Position numbers and translations under genes: made by a program. From Elusimicrobia bacterium ADurb.Bin231 (GTDB lineage Bacteria; Elusimicrobiota; UBA8919; MWCF01), in NCBI GenBank assembly GCA_002069855.1, contig MWCF01000108.1, forward strand, positions 1 through 37,173: DNA of 37,173 nucleotides, in the 5' to 3' direction. Under the pieces are notes generated by a model. It searched no databases and was not told the DNA's origin. It worked only from the letters and a program-made list of their open reading frames with translations. Below are positions 30,523-37,173 of the stretch, piece after piece; positions within the stretch are counted from its first letter, which is position 1; each line of letters opens with the position of its first letter.

Positions 30523-31391
30523 CAATTTTTGTAGCTGGTTGTGTTGCCCTTGCCGCCTTATATTTTTGGCCGAAGACCGGAGTCGTGGATTTGGATAAAC
30601 GGCTCGGGAAAAAAGTGGTGTCAAAAAGGCCGCTTACACGGCTGTCGGATATGCTTATAGGCCTTGCTGTCAAGCAGATATCCAAAATCAAATCTCCTTG
30701 GCTGGACAAACAGAGGGAGACGGTAAAGAAAAGATTGGATATGGCAGGCAATCCTGCGAACACTACTCCGGACGGATACATAGCGTTTTCTTTTATCAGC
30801 GGGTTCGGTTTCCTTATCATGCAATGGATGTTTTTGCATAAGATAAATCTTATGACTATTTGTGTCGCAGGGATACTGGGATATATTATACCAAAGATGT
30901 CTATAGACGATATTATTAAAAAAAGGCATAATGCCATAGTCAGAACCTTTCCCGATATTCTGGATTTGATAACTCTTTCAATGGAAGCAGGTTTGGATTT
31001 CAGCGCTGCTCTCGGCAAAGTAATTTCAAAATCAGATCCTAAATCTCCTCTTATAGAGGAATTTACGATAATGCAACAGGGTATGCGTTTGGGACAATCG
31101 CGGATACTTGCTATGCGCGAAATGGTTGAAAGGGTTCAGGAACCTAATATGTCAACAGTCGTTACATCTCTTATACAGGCGGAGCAACTTGGTTCTTCGC
31201 TCGGGCCGGTGCTAAGAGTGCAATCAGAGGAAATGAGAACGCGGCGTTTCCAGCTCGCTGAAAAAATCGCCCAGCAGGCGCCGATCAAGATGTTATTTCC
31301 GTTAATATTTTTCATATTGCCTTCAATATTTTTAATGTTATTTGGTCCGCTGGCGTTACAGTACTTTAGCGGAAACTTGAAAGGATTCTAA
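30507..31391 (+). CDS. tadC: TadC, inner-membrane platform protein of the Flp pilus
   Basis: 294 residues, second GspF-like platform protein, partner of TadB. N-terminal membrane segment at about 1-19 and a pair at about 95-128 (SFISGFGFLIMQWMFL, then IYVAGILGYIIPK-like hydrophobics). The F-domain has LITLSMEAGLDFSAALGK, QQGMRLGQSRILAMREM and QAEQLGSSLGPVL. The end is hydrophobic (MLFPLIFFILPSIFLMLFGP). The frame is open upstream to 30423 but has no ATG, GTG or TTG there, so 30507 is the start despite lacking a ribosome site. The next gene begins 2 bases after the stop. Confidence 0.92.
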   Translation: MSFIIAIFVAGCVALAALYFWPKTGVVDLDKRLGKKVVSKRPLTRLSDMLIGLAVKQISKIKSPWLDKQRETVKKRLDMAGNPANTTPDGYIAFSFISGFGFLIMQWMFLHKINLMTICVAGILGYIIPKMSIDDIIKKRHNAIVRTFPDILDLITLSMEAGLDFSAALGKVISKSDPKSPLIEEFTIMQQGMRLGQSRILAMREMVERVQEPNMSTVVTSLIQAEQLGSSLGPVLRVQSEEMRTRRFQLAEKIAQQAPIKMLFPLIFFILPSIFLMLFGPLALQYFSGNLKGF

Positions 31392-31393
31392 TT

Positions 31394-32494
31394 ATGAGCG
31401 AACAAAGCAGCCCGAAAATCGGTTTAGTTGTAAAAATGATCATCAGCCAGATTGTGTTCTTCTTTGTGTTGATTCTTATGCTCGGTATGGTTTCTTACAA
31501 TTATCAAAAGAACATACTTATGGAGCAGTTTTTTTCAAACTCCAAAACCATAGTTCAGGTTTACGCTATGGCTTGCGCGGACGCCAAAGAAGCCAGAGAC
31601 GACCTTATGCTTCTTGCATATATAGAGAGGATGAAAAAACTGCCTGATATAGTTAAGGCCATGGTTATAGACAAGGATTTGAAAGTTCAGATGCATACCG
31701 AAAAGGCGGAGATAGGAAAGGTGTTGCAAACGGATTCCATAGCTGTAAGAGTGGTAACTTCCGGCGATTTTATGGTTCAGACATATAAAGGTATAGGCGG
31801 AGATTACTACGCGTTTTCTATGCCAATTCTTGTTGAAATGAAAAAGGTTGCTTTTTTGCGTATGGATTTCAGTTCTCATTCCATAGGAATGATTATGGAC
31901 AGTTTCCGTGAAAAGGCAGTTCTTGCAGTTATACTTATGCTTATTCTTGTGGCAATAGGAGTTTATGCAGTTTCAATAAGTTTCGGCAGAGGCATACATG
32001 AACTCAGTATGCTTTCCGAGATTATATCTACGGAGAAGTTTGACGATGTTTCGTCTCAGAAGATTGCTCAGAGAAAAGATGAAATAGGATCTCTTGCCAA
32101 AGTGCTATTTAACACAATGCAGACGGTAAAATCAAATTATGCATCTTATAAAGAAAAGATTACCTATAATCAGAGACGGTTTAATGATTTTCTTCGTTCT
32201 ATAGGACAATATTTTTCCAAAGGGGTTATGTTTTTGGATCAGGATAATAAAGTTACGTATATAAACGCCGCAGCCTGTAATATACTTATGACTGCCGCTG
32301 ATGACAATCTGGGCAAGCATATACTTGAGATTACGCGCAACGCGGAATTTATGGAATCTTTGTCTGTTTCTTCAACAAAGCCCAACCAGATGACAACTAT
32401 GGAAATAACCAGTTTAAAAACGTCGGTGGCAGTTACAACTGTCCAGGAAGAGAGCACAAATGAAATTGTCGGTACGATTATTGTTTTTTATTGA
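31394..32494 (+). CDS. sensor-like membrane protein with PAS domain and no output domain
   Basis: 366 residues. Membrane segment 1 (about 13-33), a periplasmic sensing region to about 170, membrane segment 2 (about 176-198), a HAMP-like linker (DEIGSLAKVLFNTMQT at about 238-253) and a PAS domain from about 270 (RSIGQYFSKGVMFLDQDNKV, TYINAAACNILM, GKHILEI). The protein ends at EIVGTIIVFY, where histidine kinases of this type continue into the phosphoacceptor helix. No His kinase, cyclase or methyl-acceptor domain follows in any frame. It lies 2 bases after tadC and overlaps the next gene by 35 bases, so it is part of the pilus operon. It may sense envelope state and signal by contact. Confidence 0.8.
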   Translation: MSEQSSPKIGLVVKMIISQIVFFFVLILMLGMVSYNYQKNILMEQFFSNSKTIVQVYAMACADAKEARDDLMLLAYIERMKKLPDIVKAMVIDKDLKVQMHTEKAEIGKVLQTDSIAVRVVTSGDFMVQTYKGIGGDYYAFSMPILVEMKKVAFLRMDFSSHSIGMIMDSFREKAVLAVILMLILVAIGVYAVSISFGRGIHELSMLSEIISTEKFDDVSSQKIAQRKDEIGSLAKVLFNTMQTVKSNYASYKEKITYNQRRFNDFLRSIGQYFSKGVMFLDQDNKVTYINAAACNILMTAADDNLGKHILEITRNAEFMESLSVSSTKPNQMTTMEITSLKTSVAVTTVQEESTNEIVGTIIVFY

Positions 32495-33494
32495 AAAAAT
32501 ACGGATTTTCTTCATAAACGCAGTTTTTGCGCGCATTTTTGTCGCTGTGGCTATAATTGCAATATTTTCCTCGTTTCTTATCGCGAAAGAGGAAATAACA
32601 ATCACGCTTGACGAGTCAGCAGCGCCGCAACAGCAACAGACATCTGTCCGCCCCAAACCCGCACCCGCAAGAACGTCTCAAAAAACATCACTGACAAAAG
32701 AGGAGAAAGAGGAAAAGAAGAAATTAAAAAAAGAAATTAAAGCTCTCTATAAAGAAGCGGAACGACACAGGAAAAAAAAGAGATATATCTACGCGGTAAA
32801 ATATTATAAAGAGATTCTATTAAAAGATCCTTATCATAAACGTGCGAAAGAACGGCTGTCGAATGTTTATACTGAAGTCAAGATTAAACTTGACGAAAAG
32901 GTCCTTTATAGAAGCGAGGATGTTTATTACGCGCAGAGCCTGTTGTACTACGTGAATAACGACATCATTGCTGCGATGAACGAATGGGGCAAATTCCGCG
33001 CCATAGATTCGCAGGATGACGAGATTAATTTTTTCTATGAAACTACAGAAAAGCAGCTCGCCGAAGAATATGAAAGAAGAAAGCAGGAGGAACTCGAAGC
33101 CAAAATAACTAAACTTTTGGAGTCAGGCAAAACTCTTTACGAAAATAAAAAATATAAGGACGCCGCTGAAAAGTTTAAGGAGATTTTGCGGCTTCAATCA
33201 GGGCATGTTACGGCTTCGTTTTATATTGACCAGATAGAAGCCATACAATTGGCTGAAAAGAATAAGGCGAAGCAGCCAGTCAAGCGGAAACCGCCGCCTG
33301 TCCCGTCGGATACGGTGCCTCTTGACACGGAGAAAGCGGCTGATTTGTATAATCAGGGTTTGCAGGCGTATGCCGCAGGTCATTTGCGCGAGGCAATAGA
33401 ATTATGGCAGAGGTGTTTGAAATACAATCCTTCGCATACGCGCGCTAAGTCGAATATAAAAAAGGCGCAGGATACTCTTGATGCCAGCAAATAA
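32460..33494 (+). CDS. exported or membrane-anchored TPR protein, TadD-like position
   Basis: 344 residues. An N-terminal hydrophobic stretch (about 19-42) could be a signal peptide or anchor. After a Gln/Pro-rich and then highly basic linker come TPR-type helices: YAVKYYKEILLKDPYHKRAK (about 108-127), YKDAAEKFKEILRL and, at the end, AGHLREAIELWQRCLKYNPS. The last unit resembles the single TPR of the barrel at 131 and that of the next gene. TPR proteins such as TadD assist secretin assembly in Tad systems; this role is inferred. AGGAAGAGAG precedes the ATG inside the upstream gene. Confidence 0.8.
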   Translation: MKLSVRLLFFIEKIRIFFINAVFARIFVAVAIIAIFSSFLIAKEEITITLDESAAPQQQQTSVRPKPAPARTSQKTSLTKEEKEEKKKLKKEIKALYKEAERHRKKKRYIYAVKYYKEILLKDPYHKRAKERLSNVYTEVKIKLDEKVLYRSEDVYYAQSLLYYVNNDIIAAMNEWGKFRAIDSQDDEINFFYETTEKQLAEEYERRKQEELEAKITKLLESGKTLYENKKYKDAAEKFKEILRLQSGHVTASFYIDQIEAIQLAEKNKAKQPVKRKPPPVPSDTVPLDTEKAADLYNQGLQAYAAGHLREAIELWQRCLKYNPSHTRAKSNIKKAQDTLDASK

Positions 33495-33543
33495 TCGAAT
33501 TTACTTTTGTATTACTAAATTTTATGAGCGGAGGTCTGGACTT

Positions 33544-34866
33544 ATGCGAAAACAAATGCGATTTTTTTGTTTTTTGATTTTATGCCTCTTTATTGCGTGT
33601 TATCCAGTCAAAGTGCGCGCCGCGAACAGAGAGGACTCATCTTCCGGTGTTTCCTGGGCAGATCATGTTGTTATTTCCGAACTTGCCACAGGCAGCGATA
33701 AATCCACAAAAGATGAATTTCTTGAATTATATAATCCTACCCCGAACATAATTGATATTTCGGAATGGAGAGTGCAGACCAAAGGTCATGAAAGCAGAAG
33801 ATGGACGACAAAAATGGTTGTCCCTGTAGGAACTAAGATACAGCCGTATAGTTTTTTTCTTATTGTCAATGGAGTGGGTTATCAGGGCCCGAAAGAGGAT
33901 CTCGCTAAAAAATTTCAATACGGTCTCTTCGGTGAAGAAGGTTCCGTAAGATTGATAGATTACGACGGAAACGAAGTTGATAAACTCGGATATGGAATAA
34001 ATGCGCCGGATTTCGAAGCCGCGACCATAGAAAATGAAGGGGCGTCGCTTTCGAGACGGGATTTCGGAGTTGATACAGACAATAATAAAAAGGATTTTAC
34101 TGCTGCCCGCAGTCGCGCTCCGCAGAATTCGTATTCATTGCCAGAGATACCGGGTTCTACTGTTTTCCCCAATGTTACTAAAAAAACTCCCCAGAAACCG
34201 GATTCTCCTGTTATTCCTGATTCCGTTAAAACTCAGGAAATAGAAGTGGGAAAACTTTACAGAGAGGCAAAAGCCGATTGGCGCGCCAAAAAAATGTTAA
34301 GTTGCATAGGAAAACTTGAAAGAGTGTTGGAGGTTGATCCTAATAACGGTCCCGCCAAAAAGGATATGAGAGATATTCCCCTTAAAATAAAATCCGATCT
34401 TGAAAAAAGAAAATATGTTGGAAGAGATCAGTATTACAGCGAGGCAGTGATTTATTATCTTGAAGGCAATTATAATTCAGCAGTCCGAAATCTCCAGAAG
34501 ATATTGCTTCTTACTCCCGACGATATGGAGGTTAAAGAGTGGTATGCAAGGATAAGCGGAATACTTGTGCCTTCCAATGTTCCGGCTCCAAGCGCCGAAT
34601 ATGCCAAGCCCATACCTCCTCAAACTGGTGACCCCGCTCCGCGCAAGAAAGCGAAATCCGCTAAAACTGCAGTCACAAAAAAATCTGAGCCGCCCAGTAA
34701 GGAAGAACTGACAAAGGCGAATTCTTATTATGAACAGGGTTTAAAAGAATATGCAGCCGGAAAAGTTTCAGAAGCAATTGCTTCGTGGGAAATATGCATT
34801 AAATTCAATCCTGAACACGAAAAAGCGAAACTTGCTCTTTCAAAAGCCCAAAAGTCAATGAGATAA
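33544..34866 (+). CDS. exported lamin-tail-domain plus TPR protein
   Basis: 440 residues from the ATG at 33544, chosen because GGAGG lies 9 bases before it; an ATG at 33478 would add 22 residues and spoil the signal peptide. The signal peptide ends near KVRAA. An LTD domain at about 33-165 (HVVISELATG, DEFLELYNPTPNIIDISEW, FFLIVNGVGY, GEEGSVRLID) shares the fold type of the three LTD domains in the 3692 protein. A Pro/Lys linker and TPR-type helices (about 225-440) end with YAAGKVSEAIASWEICIKFN. Such LTDs may bind surface polymers or DNA. It sits in the pilus operon between the other TPR gene and DUF192. Confidence 0.8.
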   Translation: MRKQMRFFCFLILCLFIACYPVKVRAANREDSSSGVSWADHVVISELATGSDKSTKDEFLELYNPTPNIIDISEWRVQTKGHESRRWTTKMVVPVGTKIQPYSFFLIVNGVGYQGPKEDLAKKFQYGLFGEEGSVRLIDYDGNEVDKLGYGINAPDFEAATIENEGASLSRRDFGVDTDNNKKDFTAARSRAPQNSYSLPEIPGSTVFPNVTKKTPQKPDSPVIPDSVKTQEIEVGKLYREAKADWRAKKMLSCIGKLERVLEVDPNNGPAKKDMRDIPLKIKSDLEKRKYVGRDQYYSEAVIYYLEGNYNSAVRNLQKILLLTPDDMEVKEWYARISGILVPSNVPAPSAEYAKPIPPQTGDPAPRKKAKSAKTAVTKKSEPPSKEELTKANSYYEQGLKEYAAGKVSEAIASWEICIKFNPEHEKAKLALSKAQKSMR

Positions 34867-34867
34867 A

Positions 34868-35224
34868 ATGAAACTGGTAAACAAAACAAAAAATATAAAC
34901 ATATTGAATAAACTTGAAATAGCGGAATCCTTCGCCAGCCGTCTTAAAGGCTTGTTGGGCAGGTCAGGGATAGCAGATGAAGAAGGACTTTTGATCAAGG
35001 AATGTAATCAAATACATATGTTTTTTATGAGATTTCCAATCGACGCGGTTTTTGTTAATACCAGATATGAAGAAAAGACAATATATAAAGTTATAAAAAT
35101 TATTAGCGCTATAAAACCATGGAGAGTATCTCCTTTTGTCTGTGGCGCGGACGCGGTGCTTGAAATAAAATCAGGAAAATCCGCAGGCAGCATAAATGTA
35201 GGTGACGAATTGGAGGCAATATGA
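34868..35224 (+). CDS. DUF192 family protein
   Basis: 118 residues with the DUF192 pattern: ESFASRLKGLLGRSGIADEE near the start, QIHMFFMRFPIDAVFV in the middle, and VCGADAVLEI then GDELEA at the end. DUF192 genes are often found beside Tad-type pilus genes; their function is not settled. It starts 2 bases after the upstream stop, and its TGA overlaps the secretin ATG (ATGA, 35221-35224), so translation is coupled. There is no clear signal peptide, unlike many DUF192 members. Confidence 0.9.
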   Translation: MKLVNKTKNINILNKLEIAESFASRLKGLLGRSGIADEEGLLIKECNQIHMFFMRFPIDAVFVNTRYEEKTIYKVIKIISAIKPWRVSPFVCGADAVLEIKSGKSAGSINVGDELEAI

Positions 35225-36213
35225 AATTATTTAAGACAACGGCATTTATTATTTTTTTGGCTGTTATTATGTTGTTCTGTCCGTTTGCGTTTTTTACGCG
35301 GAATGCCTATTGCGAGGAAGCGTCTCCTCTTATAATGAGGCGCTTGTCTGAGATATATGGAGGTGATTCTTCGGGAAAGCAAAAAAGTTATGCTGCGTCT
35401 GCTGACGGCGGTGCAGTCGTCGTTAAAGCCCTGACCGACGAATCTGATAGCGGGGATCTTACCGCTCTCAATGAGATAAATAAAAAGAAAAACAAACTGG
35501 TGCACATAGCCATAGAGGTGGTGGAGATAAGGAATAATAAATCTCGGCAGCTTGGCGTTAAATGGATTGACGAGATGTCCGTGGGTGAAATCGCGTATAA
35601 GGTTGGGGAACGTGTGCCTGAGGAAATGACAGATGTCCCTGCTCTTTTCGGGATAGGAGAATTTGCCCGCTGGACATCTATAAAAGCGGATATAAAATTT
35701 CTTTTAAGCAAAGGCGCTGCGCGCGTGCTCGCCAAACCTAAACTAATAGCGAAATCTGAAACAAACGCCTTCTTTACAGTTGGTGGTTTGGTGCCGGTTC
35801 CTTCTGCTTCCGCTTTAGGGCAGACATCTATAGAATGGAAGGAATACGGGACGAGAGTTGTTTTATTGCCCACAGTATTGAATGAAAGCCAAATAGGGCT
35901 GTCAATTTTTGCCGATGTCTCGGATCTGGACAGTTCCAAGGGGGCAGTTTACTCTGGTATGAATATACCTGGAATAATAACCAGGAAAACTTCTTCTTCA
36001 GTTATTTTGCGCGATGGCGAAACTCTGGCTGTTGCAGGTTTGGAGAAAAATTTTATGGAAGAAACTTCTCTGGGTATTCCTATTTTGTCGGATATACCGC
36101 TTATAGGGCATCTTTTTTCACGTAAGGATTACACAGATGAAAAATCCACTGTGGTTATATTTGTTACGCCTACTATTGTCAAAGAAGGCGTTCCAACCGA
36201 TAAGATAAAATAA
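35221..36213 (+). CDS. short secretin of the Tad/type II family
   Basis: 330 residues. The signal peptide ends near NAYCEE. A short N-terminal region (about 35-95) has no visible N0, BON or STN domain. The secretin core starts VHIAIEVVEIRNNKSRQLGV, then ARVLAKPKLIAKSETNAFFT, VGGLVPVP, and later IITRKTSSSVILRDGETLAV, IPILSDIPLIGHLF and VVIFVTPTIV. All are standard secretin motifs. It should form the outer-membrane pore (CpaC/RcpA role). It is shorter than usual for CpaC or GspD, so its inner ring must be supplied by another protein, perhaps CpaB or the TPR proteins. Confidence 0.9.
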   Translation: MKLFKTTAFIIFLAVIMLFCPFAFFTRNAYCEEASPLIMRRLSEIYGGDSSGKQKSYAASADGGAVVVKALTDESDSGDLTALNEINKKKNKLVHIAIEVVEIRNNKSRQLGVKWIDEMSVGEIAYKVGERVPEEMTDVPALFGIGEFARWTSIKADIKFLLSKGAARVLAKPKLIAKSETNAFFTVGGLVPVPSASALGQTSIEWKEYGTRVVLLPTVLNESQIGLSIFADVSDLDSSKGAVYSGMNIPGIITRKTSSSVILRDGETLAVAGLEKNFMEETSLGIPILSDIPLIGHLFSRKDYTDEKSTVVIFVTPTIVKEGVPTDKIK

Positions 36214-36262
36214 AGGCGCGATTGGACGCAGTCTCCTAAAAAAAGGATTACGGTAAATCATA

Positions 36263-37173
36263 ATGAATCAGGGAATAACCAGAACCAAATCCGTAAGAGA
36301 AATACTTATTGCCGGAAGTTTTATTACAGAACAACAGGCAAATGAAATAGAATCCGAATCCAAAAGAAGCGGAGAGCAGTTTCATCAGGTGGTTCTGGAT
36401 ATGAAACTTATGGGCCGCGCTGATATGCTTAACCTGTTTTCGTCTTCTTGGGACGCGGAATCAGTTGATCTTACTTCTGTGACTATAGATCCTGAAGTCG
36501 TAAAGGTTATTCCTTATCAATCCGCCAGAAGATACAATGCAGTCCCCTTTGAAAGAAACGAGAATATCCTGAAAATTGCTATGACTGATCCGAGAGATCT
36601 TTTTGTCATAGATGATATAGCTTTGCGCACTGGCATGCAGGTTAAATCATACCTCGCCTTGCCTGAAGATGTAAAAAATATTCTTGAAAAGGTGTATCAC
36701 GCGGAGGAACTTTCGGATCTTGACGAAGAACCTGACAAAGCGAAACAGCAGAATGTTTCTCACGCGGAATTCGCGGAAGACGCGCGGGAACTTACCGCAG
36801 AACTTCTCGCAGGACTTGATTCCGGAGCTGATTTACAATTTGAAAAGGACCGGCCTGAAGAACAAGCAGACATAATGCAGGTTGATACATCCGCTCCTGA
36901 GGTGGAAAAACTTGTAAATGCCATTATTCTTGAGGCAATTCGGGTAAAAGCATCTGATATACACATAGAACCGTACGAGAACAGAATACTTGTTCGTTAC
37001 CGTATAGACGGCAGGTTGAGAAGAGCCGGTTTTAAAATTCCGTTTAGTTTTAAACAGGCTTTACTTGCGAAAATAAAGATTATGACCGGTTCAATGAACA
37101 TCACTGAAAAAAGAATACCTCAGGACGGAAGAATACAGGTCAAGGCAAAAGGCAATCCAATAGAATTTCGTGT
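36263..37173 (+). CDS. GspE/PilB-type secretion ATPase (partial, 3' end cut by window)
   Basis: 303 codons before the window ends. The N-terminus is a MshEN/T2SSE_N-type domain (VREILIAGSFITEQQANEIE; later VVKVIPYQSARRYNAVPFER and LKIAMTDPRDLFVIDDI, about 75-115). An acidic linker follows. The ATPase domain starts about 210 (VEKLVNAIILEAIRVKASDI, then HIEPYENRILVRYRIDGRLR) and the last visible motif is RIPQDGRIQV. The Walker A lies beyond the window. This is a second pilus/secretion ATPase next to the TadA fusion, so a type IV pilus or type II-like system may follow. It begins 49 bases after the secretin. Confidence 0.92.
   Translation, partial: MNQGITRTKSVREILIAGSFITEQQANEIESESKRSGEQFHQVVLDMKLMGRADMLNLFSSSWDAESVDLTSVTIDPEVVKVIPYQSARRYNAVPFERNENILKIAMTDPRDLFVIDDIALRTGMQVKSYLALPEDVKNILEKVYHAEELSDLDEEPDKAKQQNVSHAEFAEDARELTAELLAGLDSGADLQFEKDRPEEQADIMQVDTSAPEVEKLVNAIILEAIRVKASDIHIEPYENRILVRYRIDGRLRRAGFKIPFSFKQALLAKIKIMTGSMNITEKRIPQDGRIQVKAKGNPIEFR

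Noticed and set aside
36684..36875. A small + strand frame within the GspE/PilB gene
   Set aside because: The GspE frame is continuous here and has family motifs on both sides.

Overview
The window looks like chromosome from a diderm (Gram-negative) bacterium of an uncultivated lineage. It encodes many outer-membrane beta-barrels of the PorV/UPF0164 and FadL-like types, a secretin, a lipoprotein with a lipobox, and secreted proteins with FlgD-like C-terminal domains. That mix is familiar from FCB-group, Elusimicrobia-like and Omnitrophica-like genomes, but I cannot place it in a phylum from the sequence. Every gene I can support lies on the + strand. I see no rRNA, tRNA, transposase, integrase or CRISPR array.

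Region 1 (1-18200) is an envelope region. Three times a secreted protein with a FlgD-like C-terminal domain (ending at 77, 7030 and 17033) is followed directly by a PorV-type barrel gene (131, 7305, 17106). This resembles the cargo/shuttle logic of type IX secretion, although no core T9SS gene is visible. Three barrel proteins (131, 7305, 8842) carry ComEA-like helix-hairpin-helix (HhH) DNA-binding domains. Two tandem paralogues (1618, 2762) are exported proteins built from two SpoVG-like repeats. Three tandem FadL-like barrels occupy 11068-15253, and a papain-family cysteine protease lies at 15462.

Region 2 (18260-25704) is a DNA-uptake and DNA-processing island: a small membrane protein, ComEC/Rec2, a 57-residue cysteine-containing protein, a membrane-anchored Cas4-like PD-(D/E)XK nuclease, a UvrD/PcrA-type helicase, and a separate membrane-anchored ComEC-like metallo-beta-lactamase (MBL) protein. 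The Cas4-like nuclease appears split over two ATGA-overlapping genes, with the first Fe-S cysteine on the small protein and the other three on the large one. The MBL domain of ComEC has lost its metal-ligand motifs.

Region 3 (25891-37173) is a Tad/Flp-type pilus locus: cpaB, a fused cpaE-cpaF (tadZ-tadA) gene, a lipoprotein, tadB, tadC, a PAS sensor-like membrane protein without an output domain, two TPR proteins (one with a lamin-tail domain), DUF192, a short secretin, and the start of a GspE/PilB ATPase cut by the window end. No pilin or prepilin peptidase is seen.

Two repeat systems overlay the genes. Dispersed intergenic repeats (GTCATTCTGA...GAAGAATC type), often with a conserved leader, sit just after stop codons. 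Degenerate heptanucleotide tracts lie mainly inside the signal-peptide codons of envelope genes. My overall inference is a DNA-capture and uptake apparatus in which HhH-tagged outer-membrane barrels, a Tad-like pilus and a ComEC/Cas4-like/UvrD island could act together. The individual domain calls are mostly solid; the joint system is a hypothesis.
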